Assembly: GCF_001885585.1 (NCBI RefSeq) | Contig: NZ_LSRP01000151.1 | Location: forward strand, 1 to 64,000 | Source: Pararhizobium antarcticum | Lineage (GTDB): Bacteria; Pseudomonadota; Alphaproteobacteria; Rhizobiales; Rhizobiaceae | Length of the DNA: 64,000 nt | Reading direction: 5' to 3' | Shown here: one piece after another, positions 47,422-57,716 of the stretch | Position numbering within the stretch: the stretch's first letter is position 1 | Layout of the letters: each line of letters starts with the position of its first letter | Translations under genes and position numbers: made by a program | Notes under the pieces: generated by a model | Databases searched by the model: none | Told to the model about the DNA's origin: nothing | The model's input: the letters and a program-made list of their open reading frames with translations, nothing else

Positions 47422-48228
47422 TCAGTCGCTATCGCCGTCGAGATGGATATTGCGGGACATGTCGATTGCAACGCGGCGATCGTCTTCATTGGCCAGCGAG
47501 AAAGCCTGCTCCTGCATCGACTGCAGCCAGGGGCGATCCTTCGGGTTGCACTGGTCGAGCGCCGCCGTCATATAGGCAAGGCCCCGCGCCGTCTGGCCTT
47601 CCTGGAAGATGACATCGCCGAACACACCCATGGCGCCAGCATGGCCGTTCTTGCGGGCGCGGTTGAGCCATTTCTTGGCCTGCTGCACGTTGACGCTGCC
47701 GCCATCGCCCGACAAAAGCATGCGGGCCAGCTGGAATTGTGCTTCCGCGACGCCAAAGGTCGAGGCGGCCTGGAAATAAAGCTGGCGCGCCTGATTGAGA
47801 TCGGTACGGATCGGACTGTTCGGGATTCCGCGACGATAGTAATTGGCAAGAGAAATCAGCGCATTGGCGAAGTATCCGGTGTCTTCCGACCCCGGCTCGA
47901 CGCCCTGCCGGGCAATTTCGCTATAGATCTTGAAGGCTTCCAGATCATCTTCTGCAACACCGTCGCCATAGGCATACATATTGGCCAATGCCCAGCGGGA
48001 GCCGGTATGGCCTTTTTCAGCCGCATAACGATAGGCCTCGACGGCCTCTTCCTTGCGGCCATTCTTGTAGGCGGAAAATCCGAACTTGAAGAGGGCGAAC
48101 GGCCCGGACTCCTTGTTGACCCCGGCATTCGGATCAAATGCCGTCGCGACGTGCGCAGTGCCGGTGCCAAGCACCAGCGAGACCCCGAGCAGGGCAACCT
48201 TCAGTGACCTATATCCACCTGTCAGCAT
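47422..48228 (-). CDS. exoR: Exopolysaccharide regulator ExoR (periplasmic Sel1-repeat protein)
   Basis: A 268-residue protein matching Sinorhizobium ExoR in length and along the sequence, for example ESGPFALFKFGFSAYKNGRK, EAYRYAAEKGHTGSRWALAN and AYGDGVAEDD. A signal peptide covers about residues 1-30. Several Sel1/TPR-like repeats follow (QARQLYFQAASTFGVAEAQF; AKKWLNRARKNGHAGAMGVF). In Sinorhizobium and Agrobacterium, ExoR sits in the periplasm, holds the ExoS (ChvG) sensor kinase inactive, and is degraded at low pH, releasing ChvI-driven exopolysaccharide synthesis and motility changes. The gene-free region upstream likely carries its controls. Confidence 0.93.
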   Translation of the reverse strand: MLTGGYRSLKVALLGVSLVLGTGTAHVATAFDPNAGVNKESGPFALFKFGFSAYKNGRKEEAVEAYRYAAEKGHTGSRWALANMYAYGDGVAEDDLEAFKIYSEIARQGVEPGSEDTGYFANALISLANYYRRGIPNSPIRTDLNQARQLYFQAASTFGVAEAQFQLARMLLSGDGGSVNVQQAKKWLNRARKNGHAGAMGVFGDVIFQEGQTARGLAYMTAALDQCNPKDRPWLQSMQEQAFSLANEDDRRVAIDMSRNIHLDGDSD

Positions 48229-48761
48229 GGCAGTCTGTTTCTTCCATTCCGCTCGATCGGCCCGGCAACCCTATGGTCGCCGATCAGCCGCACTATCCTG
48301 TTCCGTCCGTCCAGCGTTTGCCAAAGCGCCGCACCATAAAAATTCCGGGATACAGCACCCCGGCCCGCATGGCGCCCCGCATGGCGCAAAGCGTAGGGTG
48401 CCATTTCGGCAAGACTGCGGCTTCCGGCAAGCAAAGCCCCGCCAAGGCGTGCACCACCTCTCCCGGACAACTGGAAAACGTCATCCGAGACGGCTGTAAC
48501 GCCATGTATAGCGAGATTTTCTAAAGAATCGCGATCCGTCATTTCACCCCAAACGCTGCATGCTCTGAACTCTGTTGCACGTTTGCCTGCGGTCATCAGG
48601 TGCTCTCTGTTTGTGGCGGGAAATGGACATAATCCATCGCGCTCTGGTCATAACAAACTATAGAAAAAAATGTGTTGCTGAATCGTCACATTTTCAGGAA
48701 CAAGCATGAGAAGCGCTGCTATGCTTCATACCTCGTTTACCAAGCTGCGCCCGGAGACGCA
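48229..48761 (-). other. Gene-free upstream region of exoR
   Basis: Over 500 bases between exoR and the porin terminator hold no convincing gene. A minus-strand open frame here (48222-48596) has poor composition and overlaps the exoR start. A perfect tandem 12-mer CCCGCATGGCGC occurs at 48364-48375 and 48376-48387. Further out, 48650-48720 is AT-rich. The exoR promoter and possibly ChvI sites should lie here, but no site was identified with confidence. Confidence 0.5.
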
Positions 48762-48787
48762 AAAACCCGGCACCAAGGCCGGGTTTT
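48762..48787 (-). terminator. Rho-independent terminator of the FadL-type gene
   Basis: AAAACCCGGC/GCCGGGTTTT, a perfect 10-bp stem with a six-base loop; on the minus strand it ends in five T residues. It lies 28 bases after the stop codon. Confidence 0.85.
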
Positions 48788-48815
48788 CGAATGTTGGACA
48801 GTGGATGTAAAACGA

Positions 48816-50045
48816 TCAGAACTTGATTTTGACAGAAGTCGAGATGGCCGTGACCAGATCATTGTCAAAGTCGTATGTCGCCCTGTTACCCACAGTGACA
48901 CCTTCAATTGTGATCGGACCGGATGATCCGCTCGTCAAAATTCCGACTGCACCGGCTAGACGAAACTCAACGTTCTCTGTCGGGTTGTAGGAAACACCTG
49001 TTCCGAGAGTCCACGTGTCTGTCTGGGTTCCATATCCTTTAGACGTTCCACGATCCCAAGTGACGCTTAAAGCACCGCTTAACTTTTCCGAAAATTTGTG
49101 ACCTACACCACCTGTAATGGTCCATCCGTCTCTGTATCCCAGATCAAGAGACGTAATTTCCACGCCGCCGTTGTAGAATGGGATGCGCTGAAGCTGGCTC
49201 CAATCGACCCACTTCACCGAACCGAAAGCGAGCCAATCCGGCGCAATGCCTGACTGAACTTTCAACTCAATAGAGTCTGGCATTGCCGTGGCACCCGAAA
49301 CGGGAATTATGCCCCCCCCTCCTAGCAGCGCAGGAACTTGAGTAAGGTCAACGGCACCTGTTACTTCATCGAGTCTAACCTCACTGTAGTAGACGAGACT
49401 TGCTCTGAAGGCATATTCCGGAACTTCATAGGCAGCGCCAGCACGCCATCCCCATCCTTCCCCTGCAAGATCGAGGCGACCGATGCCCGTTCCTGTCAGG
49501 CCGAGGTTTGCAATCGCGAATGGATTGACAACCAAACGCTCCTTGAAGCCGTCCATTTCCAAGTAAGATCCACCACCAATAACGCGGAACTGCCCCGGTC
49601 CCATGTCGAAACTATACGAGCATGTTACTGCATAGTTATCGCTGTTGACTTTCGTCTCGACGTTGTCGTTGGCACCAGCCCAGTTTGCACCCGGATTAGT
49701 GTGCGCGCCGAAAGGTTGAGAATAGTCCGCGATACAATCGACGGCATCGCCGATCCCTGCCTTCACCCCAACACGCGGTACCCAGTAACCTTCCGTCTCG
49801 TCGGCGCTACTGGAATAGCCGAGGTCGTTCAAATCGCCGTCCACCCCGGGCATGTCATTGACATTGTTCAACTCACGCTGCGGATTGACATAGGTCGCGG
49901 CGGCTTCGGCTGCATAGGTCGACGGATCGAACAAGAGGTCGATATTGTATCCGCCGCGCTCCAGGCCTCCGGCATGCGCCGCAGATGCAAGCAATGTGGT
50001 AGCAAGCGCCGCCACGAGCGTTGCCTTGATTTTAAGATGTGCCAT
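48816..50045 (-). CDS. OmpP1/FadL/TodX-family outer-membrane transport protein
   Basis: A 409-residue beta-barrel precursor. The signal peptide ends ASAAHA at about residue 25, followed by GGLERGGYNIDLLFDPSTYA, the rhizobial form of the FadL N-terminal hatch region. Alternating barrel strands follow, and the protein ends in the aromatic KIKF expected by the BAM machinery. FadL proteins admit fatty acids or other hydrophobic compounds. The start at 50045 has GGGGAGG upstream. Third codon positions are less GC-rich than in flanking genes, which may reflect transfer or relaxed selection. A strong terminator follows. Confidence 0.88.
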   Translation of the reverse strand: MAHLKIKATLVAALATTLLASAAHAGGLERGGYNIDLLFDPSTYAAEAAATYVNPQRELNNVNDMPGVDGDLNDLGYSSSADETEGYWVPRVGVKAGIGDAVDCIADYSQPFGAHTNPGANWAGANDNVETKVNSDNYAVTCSYSFDMGPGQFRVIGGGSYLEMDGFKERLVVNPFAIANLGLTGTGIGRLDLAGEGWGWRAGAAYEVPEYAFRASLVYYSEVRLDEVTGAVDLTQVPALLGGGGIIPVSGATAMPDSIELKVQSGIAPDWLAFGSVKWVDWSQLQRIPFYNGGVEITSLDLGYRDGWTITGGVGHKFSEKLSGALSVTWDRGTSKGYGTQTDTWTLGTGVSYNPTENVEFRLAGAVGILTSGSSGPITIEGVTVGNRATYDFDNDLVTAISTSVKIKF

Positions 50046-50444
50046 CCGTTCCTCCCCTGAACACAGACAGACAGCCGAAAAACACCCGGCCGTTCGTGTC
50101 TGGGAGTATCTGTATGAAAGAGACGGTTGGCAAATACCTATATCTAGGGAGTCCGCAGCGTCGGTGCCTAAAATTTTACGTAAGAAATCCACAGAAACGA
50201 CATAATTAAGAAAAATCGGGAAAATTTTGCGCCATTAACGAACGCTATACAGGTTTTGCAGAAATCCATTCCGCGAAAGCCAGCATGTGTCACCATTCAA
50301 CAACATTGATCTTTTTTGGAAATAATCCATCAGGCGCGCATGTAAGTTGAAACTAACATATTGATTTGACGAAAATTTCTCCGGAATGGAGCGATTTTAA
50401 CCCGGCTACCGAGAATCAGCTGTGGACGCTGCGCGCGACAAAGA
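50046..50444 (-). other. AT-rich regulatory region upstream of the FadL-type gene
   Basis: About 400 bases without a gene and clearly richer in A and T than the surroundings. It carries a near-perfect palindrome at 50340-50359 (ATGTAAGTT-GA-AACTAACAT, one mismatched pair) and a CATTAACG half-site near 50233 that resembles a CtrA motif. It probably contains the porin promoter and an operator; neither is confirmed. Confidence 0.5.
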
Positions 50445-50487
50445 CGCGAGAGGTCCGCGACGCTGAAAACGCCGCGGACCTGTCGCG
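50445..50487 (-). terminator. Putative terminator of valS
   Basis: A 15-bp stem with one mismatch (AGGTCCGCG/CGCGGACCT core, extended by CGCGA/TCGCG) and a 13-base loop lies 26 bases after the valS stop. On the minus strand it is followed by TCTTTGTC, a weak T-tract. Confidence 0.6.
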
Positions 50488-50513
50488 ATACCAATCTTGG
50501 GCCTGGACTTCGC

Positions 50514-53354
50514 TCAGCCGGCCTCTGCCAGGCGCGCTAGGGCAACGTCGACGGACCCCTTCTGCAGGTCGAGTTCCGCCAGTCGCTCGCGCTCGGCCTC
50601 GACAACCTCGGGCTTGGCATTGGCGACGAACTTCTCGTTTGCCAGCTTGCCGAGAATACGGCTGCGTTCCGCCTCGATCTTGCCGATCGATTTTTCCAGG
50701 CGCGCTCTTTCCGCGTCAAGATCGATCAGGCTGCCCAGCGGCAGGCAGGCGGTTGCCTCGCCGACAATGACCTGGGCGCTCCCTTTGGGCGCCACGTCGG
50801 AAAGCGTGATGCCGTCGAGGCGTGCCAGCCGCCGGAGCGCAGAATCATGGCGCGCGATGCGCTCCTGCGTCAGGGCGTTGGCGCCGACAACGACGAGCGG
50901 CGCCATGGCGCCCGGCGGCACGTTCATTTCCGAACGCACCGAACGAATGCCGGAAACCACATCGATCAGCCAGTTGATCTCGTTGGCCGCGAGATCGTCG
51001 GCAAAGGAGGCGGCGGGCCATTGCGCGTGGCAGATCAGGCTGTCGCGGGCGATACCCTCGCCGGCCGTCTGGGCCCACAGCTCCTCCGTCATGAACGGCA
51101 TGAACGGATGCAAGAGCTTGTAGGTCTCGTCGAGCACATAGGCGACGCAGGCCTGCGCCTCGGCCTTGGCGACCTCGTCCTCGCCGCTGAACACGGGCTT
51201 GAGCAATTCGAGATACCAGTCGCAGAATTGGTTCCAGACAAAGCGGTAAAGGCTGCCGGCGGCTTCGTTGAAGCGGTAGGTCTCGATCGATTCGGTGACG
51301 TCGCGGATGGTCCGCGACAGTTCTGTCAGGATCCAGCGGTTGATTGTGACGACGCAGGCGTCCGGCAGGAAGGATGGATCGGCCTTGACGCCGTTCATGC
51401 CGGCAAAACGCGTGGCGTTCCACAGCTTGGTGCCGAAATTGCGGTAGCCGGCGATGCGCGCCGGATCAAGCTTCACGTCCCTGCCCTGCGCTGCCATGAT
51501 GGCCAGCGTGAAGCGCAGCGCGTCGGCGCCATATTCGTCGATCAGGTCAAGCGGGTCGATGACGTTGCCCTTCGACTTCGACATCTTCTGGCCGTTCTTG
51601 TCGCGAACGAGCGCGTGCACATAGACCGTATGGAAGGGCTCGATCGGTGCGCCGCTCTTATCCTTCATGAAGTGAAGGCCCATCATCATCATCCGGGCGA
51701 CCCAGAAGAAGATGATGTCGAAGCCGGTGACCAGCACATCGGTCTGGTAATAGCGCGCGAGTTCCGGCGTGTTGTCGGGCCAGCCGAGCGTCGAGAAGGG
51801 CCAGAGCGCCGAGGAGAACCAGGTGTCGAGAACGTCTTCATCACGCGTCAGGATTTCGCCCGGACGGAAATTCTCAAGCAGGTCCTCGACATAGGCCTTC
51901 ATCGGTCCTTCATGCGACAGGTAATGCTGAATGGCGGCATGCAGGGCTTCTTCCTCGGTCTTTTCGACGAAGACCTGTCCATCCGGACCATACCAGGCCG
52001 GGATCTGATGGCCCCACCAGAGTTGACGCGAGACGCACCAGGGCTGGATGTTTTCCATCCAGTCGAAATAGGTCTTTTCCCAGTTCTTCGGAACGAAATT
52101 GGTGCGGCCTTCCTTGACGGAAGCGATCGCCGGCTTGGCGAGCGTTGCGGCATCGACATACCATTGTTCGGTCAGCCGCGGCTCGATCGGAACGCCGCCA
52201 CGGTCGCCATGCGGCACTGTGTGCTTGTGTGGTTCGATCTTGTCCAGCAGGCCGGCTTCTTCGAAAATGCTGACGATCAGTTCCCGCGCCTTGAAGCGGT
52301 CCATGCCCTCGAGCTGCTGCCAGACACCGCGCTGCAAGTCGCTCGGGGTCAAGCCCTCCAGGAAATCCTCGTTTTCGACGATTTCGATCTTGGCCTCGAC
52401 GGTCAGGATGTTGATCGCTCTCAGGCCGGCGCGACGGCCGACCTCGAAATCGTTGAAATCATGGGCAGGCGTCATCTTCACCGCGCCGGTGCCGGCGGTC
52501 GGATCCGGGTACTCGTCGGCCACGATCGGGATCAGACGACCGACGATCGGCAGCACCACATGCTTGCCGACGATATCCGTGTACCTGATGTCATCGGGAT
52601 GGACGGCGATGCCGGTGTCACCCAGCATGGTTTCCGGCCGGGTGGTGGCAACGACGAGGTAATCGCGCGTTTCCCATTCGGTTGCCTTGCCGTCCTCATC
52701 GAAGACGATCGGATGCTGATAGGTCACGCCCTTTTCCAAGGGGTAACGCAGATGCCAGAGATGGCCGCTCATCTCGATCGGTTCGACCTCGAGGTCGGAA
52801 ATCGCCGTCAGCAGTTTCGGATCCCAGTTGACGAGGCGGTTGTCCTTGTAGATCAGGCCTTCCTTGTAGAGCGAGACGAAGACCTCGAGCACGGCCTTGG
52901 ACAGGCCCTCATCCATGGTGAAGCGTTCCCGTGACCAGTCGCAGGACGCGCCGAGACGCTTCAGCTGGTTGAAGATCAGGCCGCCGGATTCTGCCTTCCA
53001 TTCCCAGACCTTGTCGATGAAGGCTTCGCGGCCCATGACCCGGCGATGCTGCTGGACTTCCATCAGCTTGCGTTCGACAACCATCTGGGTGGCGATACCT
53101 GCATGGTCCATGCCGGGCTGCCAGAGTACGTCCTTGCCGCGCATGCGCTCGAAACGGACCATGATGTCCTGCAGCGTGTTGTTCAGCGCGTGGCCCATGT
53201 GCAGCGAACCGGTGACGTTCGGCGGCGGAATGACGATGCAGAAGCTTTCGGCGCCCGGCTTTGCGCCCGCGCCGGCGCGAAACGCATCCTCATCGTCCCA
53301 TTGCTTGGCGATGCGGGGCTCGATCGCGGCGGAATCATAGGTTTTTTCAAGCAT
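50514..53354 (-). CDS. valS: Valyl-tRNA synthetase
   Basis: A 946-residue class I synthetase with editing domain. The HIGH motif is [17 protein letters not shown], the editing region contains [17 protein letters not shown], and the KMSKS motif is [15 protein letters not shown]-terminal coiled-coil arm ([20 protein letters not shown]) binds the tRNA. Length is as expected. It follows popZ after a terminator. Confidence 0.97.
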   Translation of the reverse strand: MLEKTYDSAAIEPRIAKQWDDEDAFRAGAGAKPGAESFCIVIPPPNVTGSLHMGHALNNTLQDIMVRFERMRGKDVLWQPGMDHAGIATQMVVERKLMEVQQHRRVMGREAFIDKVWEWKAESGGLIFNQLKRLGASCDWSRERFTMDEGLSKAVLEVFVSLYKEGLIYKDNRLVNWDPKLLTAISDLEVEPIEMSGHLWHLRYPLEKGVTYQHPIVFDEDGKATEWETRDYLVVATTRPETMLGDTGIAVHPDDIRYTDIVGKHVVLPIVGRLIPIVADEYPDPTAGTGAVKMTPAHDFNDFEVGRRAGLRAINILTVEAKIEIVENEDFLEGLTPSDLQRGVWQQLEGMDRFKARELIVSIFEEAGLLDKIEPHKHTVPHGDRGGVPIEPRLTEQWYVDAATLAKPAIASVKEGRTNFVPKNWEKTYFDWMENIQPWCVSRQLWWGHQIPAWYGPDGQVFVEKTEEEALHAAIQHYLSHEGPMKAYVEDLLENFRPGEILTRDEDVLDTWFSSALWPFSTLGWPDNTPELARYYQTDVLVTGFDIIFFWVARMMMMGLHFMKDKSGAPIEPFHTVYVHALVRDKNGQKMSKSKGNVIDPLDLIDEYGADALRFTLAIMAAQGRDVKLDPARIAGYRNFGTKLWNATRFAGMNGVKADPSFLPDACVVTINRWILTELSRTIRDVTESIETYRFNEAAGSLYRFVWNQFCDWYLELLKPVFSGEDEVAKAEAQACVAYVLDETYKLLHPFMPFMTEELWAQTAGEGIARDSLICHAQWPAASFADDLAANEINWLIDVVSGIRSVRSEMNVPPGAMAPLVVVGANALTQERIARHDSALRRLARLDGITLSDVAPKGSAQVIVGEATACLPLGSLIDLDAERARLEKSIGKIEAERSRILGKLANEKFVANAKPEVVEAERERLAELDLQKGSVDVALARLAEAG

Positions 53355-53431
53355 TTTGAAGCCAGACCTGGAGAATGGAAGATTGGAGGGTTGGTAAATC
53401 GGAACGCTGCTGCCGAGTCAACATCGACGAC

Positions 53432-53463
53432 AAAAAAGCCGCCAGTGTGACCACCGGCGGCTT
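53432..53463 (-). terminator. Rho-independent terminator of popZ
   Basis: Minus-strand stem AAGCCGCC/GGCGGCTT with a 12-base loop, followed by a six-T run. It lies 22 bases beyond the stop codon. Confidence 0.85.
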
Positions 53464-53485
53464 CGTTTTCAGCGATACAGCTGAA

Positions 53486-54364
53486 TTAGCGGCGTGGTCC
53501 GCGGGCGACGCGCTCGATTTCCTCGCGCACCAGCCGCTCGACCAGCGTCGGAAGGTTGTCGTCGAGCCAGTCCTGCAGCATCGGTCGCAGCATGTCCTCG
53601 GCAATTTCGTCGAAGGAGCGCCGGGCGCTGCTGTCCAGCGCAAAGGCCAGATTGTCAAAGGATTTCGCCACCTGCTGGCCGACGGCCGGCGAGACAAGAC
53701 CGGAATTATCCTTGTCGGCAAACATTGCGCCAGGCGTCGATGGGGTTTCGGCAGGGTCCATTGCCGGCTGCAGCTTCTTCTCCTGCTCTGCCGCCTTGGT
53801 CTCTGTCACCGTGGCCTGTGCTGCCGGCACGGATGCTGCGGGTACCGTTTCAGTCGGTTGGGCAATGACGGCGCGTTCGAACGGTTCGACCAAGCCTTTG
53901 ATGACGGACGGCGCCATGCGCGACGTCACCATGGGGCTGTCGGTGGTCTGCTCTGCAACAGCCGACGCCACCTGCGGTTCGCGCGTCATATAGGTGTTGC
54001 GCTCGGACGCCGCGCGGACACGGGCAGCCACATCGGCAAGCGACAGAGGCGGCGTCTGCATCGGTGCGGCGGCCTTCGGCATATCGGCCGGCAGATCACG
54101 GGCCGGGGCATCGAAGGACCGCGCTTGCTCACCGAGCTCCGCGTCGAACTCCGCCACCAGCACATCGTCATCGATCGTCAGGTGAATTTCGTCCGCCGGT
54201 TCATCGTCATAGCTGTTGCCTGCACCAAAGCTGCCGGTGCTGCCGCGTTCGCTGTCATTGGCGGCAAACCCTGGAATACCCGGTTCGTTGCTTTCGATGA
54301 TCTTGCGGATCGACGCCAGGATTTCGTCCATCGACGGTTCACGCGCTACATTGGACTGTGCCAT
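53486..54364 (-). CDS. popZ: PopZ-type polar organising protein (DUF2497)
   Basis: A 292-residue protein with the three-part PopZ layout. The N-terminal amphipathic segment reads MAQSNVAREPSMDEILASIR; a long acidic, Pro/Ala-rich linker follows; the C-terminal helices read MLRPMLQDWLDDNLPTLVER and LVREEIERVARG. In Caulobacter PopZ self-assembles at poles and anchors the ParB-parS centromere; in Agrobacterium it marks the growing pole. The ATG at 54364 is set by the conserved N-terminus. It lies between tolC and valS, which matches the rhizobial order. Confidence 0.9.
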   Translation of the reverse strand: MAQSNVAREPSMDEILASIRKIIESNEPGIPGFAANDSERGSTGSFGAGNSYDDEPADEIHLTIDDDVLVAEFDAELGEQARSFDAPARDLPADMPKAAAPMQTPPLSLADVAARVRAASERNTYMTREPQVASAVAEQTTDSPMVTSRMAPSVIKGLVEPFERAVIAQPTETVPAASVPAAQATVTETKAAEQEKKLQPAMDPAETPSTPGAMFADKDNSGLVSPAVGQQVAKSFDNLAFALDSSARRSFDEIAEDMLRPMLQDWLDDNLPTLVERLVREEIERVARGPRR

Positions 54365-54536
54365 TTCTATCCCCGTTTCTGCCGCAGCGTTGGCATTCAT
54401 GGCCACGCAGTCATTCGGCGAGACTGTATGTGACTTCACACGCGAACAACATGCCGCGAATCACCATCCGGGAATCATGCACAGATTTGTTCGCTGCGTC
54501 ACGTATCAGGCTTCGCTATAGGCTTGCGGGCATTGC

Positions 54537-55958
54537 CTAGGGGCGGTCGTCGACGGTCCGAAGGCCGAACCATTTGTCCTTGACGGCCTCGTAGTGCTCT
54601 TCGGCGCGATACTCCGCCACCTCCAGCCCCTGGCTCTTGACTGTCAGGCGGCCGATCGAGGCCAGCAGCGCATAACTTGCAACCACGGCGTTGCGCTGCG
54701 CTGCAACAAGACCTTCCTTGGCGCTGAGCACCGATTGCTGGGCATCGAGAACGTCGAGCGTCGTGCGCTGGCCAACCTTGCGCTCCTCGATCACGCCGGC
54801 AAGTGCCATGTTGGCGGCCCGGATCTGCAGTTTGGTCGCTGCGATCGTGGCCTGTGCGGCTTCCAGCTGCGCATGGGCCGCAACAATGGTCTGGCGCACA
54901 TCGACGCGCGCCGAATCAACCAGGATGCGCCTCTGCCCCAGCCGTTCCTTGGCCTGGCGGATCTGCCCATATTCCGCACCACCCTGGTAGAGAGGCACTT
55001 CCAGCCTGGCCGTAATCGAACCATTGGTGCTGTCGAACCCACCCGTACTTTCACGATCCGTGGTGTTGCGTGTCAGGGACCCCTGAACGACAACGCCCGG
55101 CAGCATGGATCCTTCGGCCGATTTCACCTGATAACCGGCAGCATCGACGTTGTATTCCGCAGCGGCTATGGACGGGTGATCCCGCAGTCCTGTGGTCACG
55201 GCATCGTCGAGCGTGCGCGGCAGTGCCTTGCTTGCTGCTGACGGCTGCTTGATCCCCGTCGGGGTGTCGCCGACAACCTGGACATAGACCGATTCGCTTT
55301 GCTTCAACTGCGCAACCGCACCGACCAGAAGCGCCTGGGCATTGGCCAGTTGCGCCTCGGCAATGCTCACATCCGTGCGTGTCCCCTCACCGACCTCGAG
55401 GCGTGCGTTGGCGGCGTTCAGCTGCTCTTTCAGAAACGCCAGGTTCTGCTTGCGAATGGCGACGATCTGCTGGTCGCGGGCAATATCGGCATAGGACTGG
55501 GCCGCGGCCAGAAGAATGCTGATTTCGTTGGCCTTCAGGGTTTCGCGACTGGAAAACACGATGGACTCGGCGGCCCTGACATTGTTCAGGGTCTGGAAAC
55601 CATCAAAAACCTGCTGGGTGATGGTGATACCCGCAGAACCGGTGCGAAAGTCTTCCTGCAGAAGCGGTGTGCCGCGACGGCCAAGCGATTCCTGTCCCAG
55701 CCTGATGCGGCTGCCGGTCGCGGTCGCCGAGATCTGCGGCCGATAGCCGGACTTTGCGATCGGAACACCCTCGTCGGTCGCCCTCAGGCCGGCGCGAACC
55801 GCGTTGAGATCGGGATTATTCTCATAGGCTTTTGCCATAGCACCGAAGATCGTTTCGGCAGAAACAGGAGTAGCGAGCACGGACAGTCCCGAGGAAAGCA
55901 GCGCCATCCTGGCCAATTTTCCGATATCCAACACGATCACACTCCGTACGCGGTTCAT
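54537..55958 (-). CDS. tolC: TolC-family outer-membrane efflux protein
   Basis: A 473-residue outer-membrane channel for type I secretion and multidrug efflux. A signal peptide ends near TPVSAETIF, about residue 34. Two outer-membrane efflux repeats follow, the first with AMAKAYENNPDLNAVRAGLR and the second with TGLRDHPSIAAAEYNVDAAG, each giving long periplasmic helices. ATG 55958 is used; an internal Met at residue 18 is possible. No efflux pump genes are adjacent. Confidence 0.93.
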   Translation of the reverse strand: MNRVRSVIVLDIGKLARMALLSSGLSVLATPVSAETIFGAMAKAYENNPDLNAVRAGLRATDEGVPIAKSGYRPQISATATGSRIRLGQESLGRRGTPLLQEDFRTGSAGITITQQVFDGFQTLNNVRAAESIVFSSRETLKANEISILLAAAQSYADIARDQQIVAIRKQNLAFLKEQLNAANARLEVGEGTRTDVSIAEAQLANAQALLVGAVAQLKQSESVYVQVVGDTPTGIKQPSAASKALPRTLDDAVTTGLRDHPSIAAAEYNVDAAGYQVKSAEGSMLPGVVVQGSLTRNTTDRESTGGFDSTNGSITARLEVPLYQGGAEYGQIRQAKERLGQRRILVDSARVDVRQTIVAAHAQLEAAQATIAATKLQIRAANMALAGVIEERKVGQRTTLDVLDAQQSVLSAKEGLVAAQRNAVVASYALLASIGRLTVKSQGLEVAEYRAEEHYEAVKDKWFGLRTVDDRP

Positions 55959-56201
55959 CTGCAATAAGACGAACCGGGCGACTGTCCGACGAGCCGGGCT
56001 CCGATATGCGGTGACCCTCCGGCTGCGTCTCAATTGCAGCATTCAATCACACGGCCGCAGGCTCATCCTTTGAAGCGTGGATTTCACGCATTCACAATAA
56101 CCCTTGCGACGATGCGGCCCGCTTCGGAGCAACTGTCGGACAGCCCGTTGCTATTTCGCAACATGCTGACATGCCGGTCACAGAACAGCTTCCGGAGGCC
56201 T

Positions 56202-56864
56202 TCAGAAAACGAAGTCGCGGGCCTTCTTGAAACCCGGCAGGGGCTTCACCGCGGTGTTGAACGCCAGCCGTTCCGAAGTCTTGCCATTTTCATGGATGAA
56301 AAGCTTGGCGCGGGATGCATTGCCAAAACCATGGACGACGACCAGGCGACCGCCGTCGTTCAACTGCTCGAACAGTGCCGGCGGCAGGGTTTCGATCGAA
56401 CCATGGATGAAGATCACATCGAAAGGCGCCTTGCCGGCGCAGCCTTTCTCCAGTTCGCCCGTCACCACCGTGACGTTGTCATACGAGAGCAGGCCCTGCG
56501 TGGCGGTTGCCGCCAGCGCCTCATTGCTTTCCAGCGCGACGACGCTTTCGGCGAGGATGGACAGGATGGCCGATGCGTAGCCGGTTGAACAGCCGATCTC
56601 GAGCACCGTGTCGGTCTTCGTGATCGTTGCGAGCTGCAGCAGCTTGGCCAGCGGCGACGGCTCCATCAGGTAGCGCCCCCCCGGTGTCTGGGCGGGCGAC
56701 GCAACTTCGATATCGCTGTCGATATAGGCAAGCGGCTTCATCCGCTCCGGAACGAAATTTTCGCGCGGGACCGACAGGAAGGCCGCCAACACGGTATGGG
56801 ACGTCACATCGGTCGGACGAATCTGGTTGTCCACCATCTTGATGCGTGCTGCTTCGAAATCCAT
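56202..56864 (-). CDS. Protein-L-isoaspartate O-methyltransferase, paralogue 2
   Basis: A 220-residue SAM-dependent methyltransferase. The N-terminal family signature is ARIKMVDNQIRPTDVTSHTV and motif I is VLEIGCSTGYASAILS. The substrate loop reads GGRYLMEPSPLAKLLQL instead of the classical GQTISQP, as in rhizobial paralogues. It lies upstream of tolC on the same strand, 243 bases away, and diverges from the PagL-like gene. True isoaspartate repair activity is uncertain. Confidence 0.85.
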   Translation of the reverse strand: MDFEAARIKMVDNQIRPTDVTSHTVLAAFLSVPRENFVPERMKPLAYIDSDIEVASPAQTPGGRYLMEPSPLAKLLQLATITKTDTVLEIGCSTGYASAILSILAESVVALESNEALAATATQGLLSYDNVTVVTGELEKGCAGKAPFDVIFIHGSIETLPPALFEQLNDGGRLVVVHGFGNASRAKLFIHENGKTSERLAFNTAVKPLPGFKKARDFVF

Positions 56865-57113
56865 CTGCCTGCCCTCGTGGTCCGGATCAACTGCCGGAAT
56901 GTGCGCCTGGTGGTGCGCCTTGGAATATAAAACCGTGCCACCGGCGCATCCCGGTCGTCCTAAGCTCTTAAATCCGCACTGGCGGCGTTTCAAGCTATGG
57001 AATGCAGTTCCCTCAAAAAAGCAAGCCTGGCGAAAGTTCGGCGCCCTAGTTTGACATATCCGGATTGCGTCAAAAAAATTTCAAAGTCCATTTGCCGGCG
57101 AGAGGCTTTATCA

Positions 57114-57698
57114 ATGCGAAAATTCCATAACTGGCAGCAGTTGAGGAGAGCGTCTGCCCTGTACCTGACTGCTGTTTCGCTGGTCTGCCTCACAGGTGCT
57201 CCTGCCATGGCCAATGATACGGTTTTTGACGAGGTCCGCTTCGGCACAAGCGCGTCCATCAGCAACGGCAATGGTCACGAGAGCGGTCTCGCACCGTCAC
57301 TCACGGTGTTCTTCGATCCGTTTTCAGAGACCCAGGCCAAAGGCTGGACGGAAAGCATACTCGAACCGAGACTCTATCTCGGCGCTTCTGTCGGAACCGG
57401 CGATGCCGTCAGCCAGGTCTATAGTGGCGTCAGCTTCGATTTTTCGGTGACTGAAAAATTCTTCCTGGAACTCGGTTTTGGTGGAACGGTCCATGACGGC
57501 AATCTCAAGGATGGCCGCAGTAGCGGTCCAAGCCTCGGCTGCCGCCTGCTGTTTCGCGAATATGCCGCGGCGGGCTACCGCTTCGATGACAACTGGCAGG
57601 TGCTCGCAACTGTCGATCATTCCTCCCACGCCAACCTTTGCGACGGCCCGAATGACGGCCTGACCCATGCGGGTCTGGCGATCGGCTATAAATTCTGA
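57114..57698 (+). CDS. PagL-like lipid A 3-O-deacylase / acyloxyacyl hydrolase
   Basis: A 194-residue outer-membrane enzyme candidate. The signal peptide ends near GAPAMA, residue 34. The mature part has short beta strands, and the C-terminus has the PagL-like signature VDHSSHANLCDGPNDGLTHA followed by LAIGYKF. The His-x-Ser of the catalytic triad is present as HSS, but the glutamate is not obvious. PagL removes an acyl chain from lipid A. The ATG at 57114 has GAGAGG upstream. It converges with exbD after 18 bases. Confidence 0.8.
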   Translation: MRKFHNWQQLRRASALYLTAVSLVCLTGAPAMANDTVFDEVRFGTSASISNGNGHESGLAPSLTVFFDPFSETQAKGWTESILEPRLYLGASVGTGDAVSQVYSGVSFDFSVTEKFFLELGFGGTVHDGNLKDGRSSGPSLGCRLLFREYAAAGYRFDDNWQVLATVDHSSHANLCDGPNDGLTHAGLAIGYKF

Positions 57699-57716
57699 GC
57701 CCGCTGCCCTGCTTCC

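Noticed and set aside
48222-48596. Minus-strand open frame upstream of exoR
   Set aside because: It overlaps the exoR start, has no Shine-Dalgarno and no recognisable composition of a folded protein.
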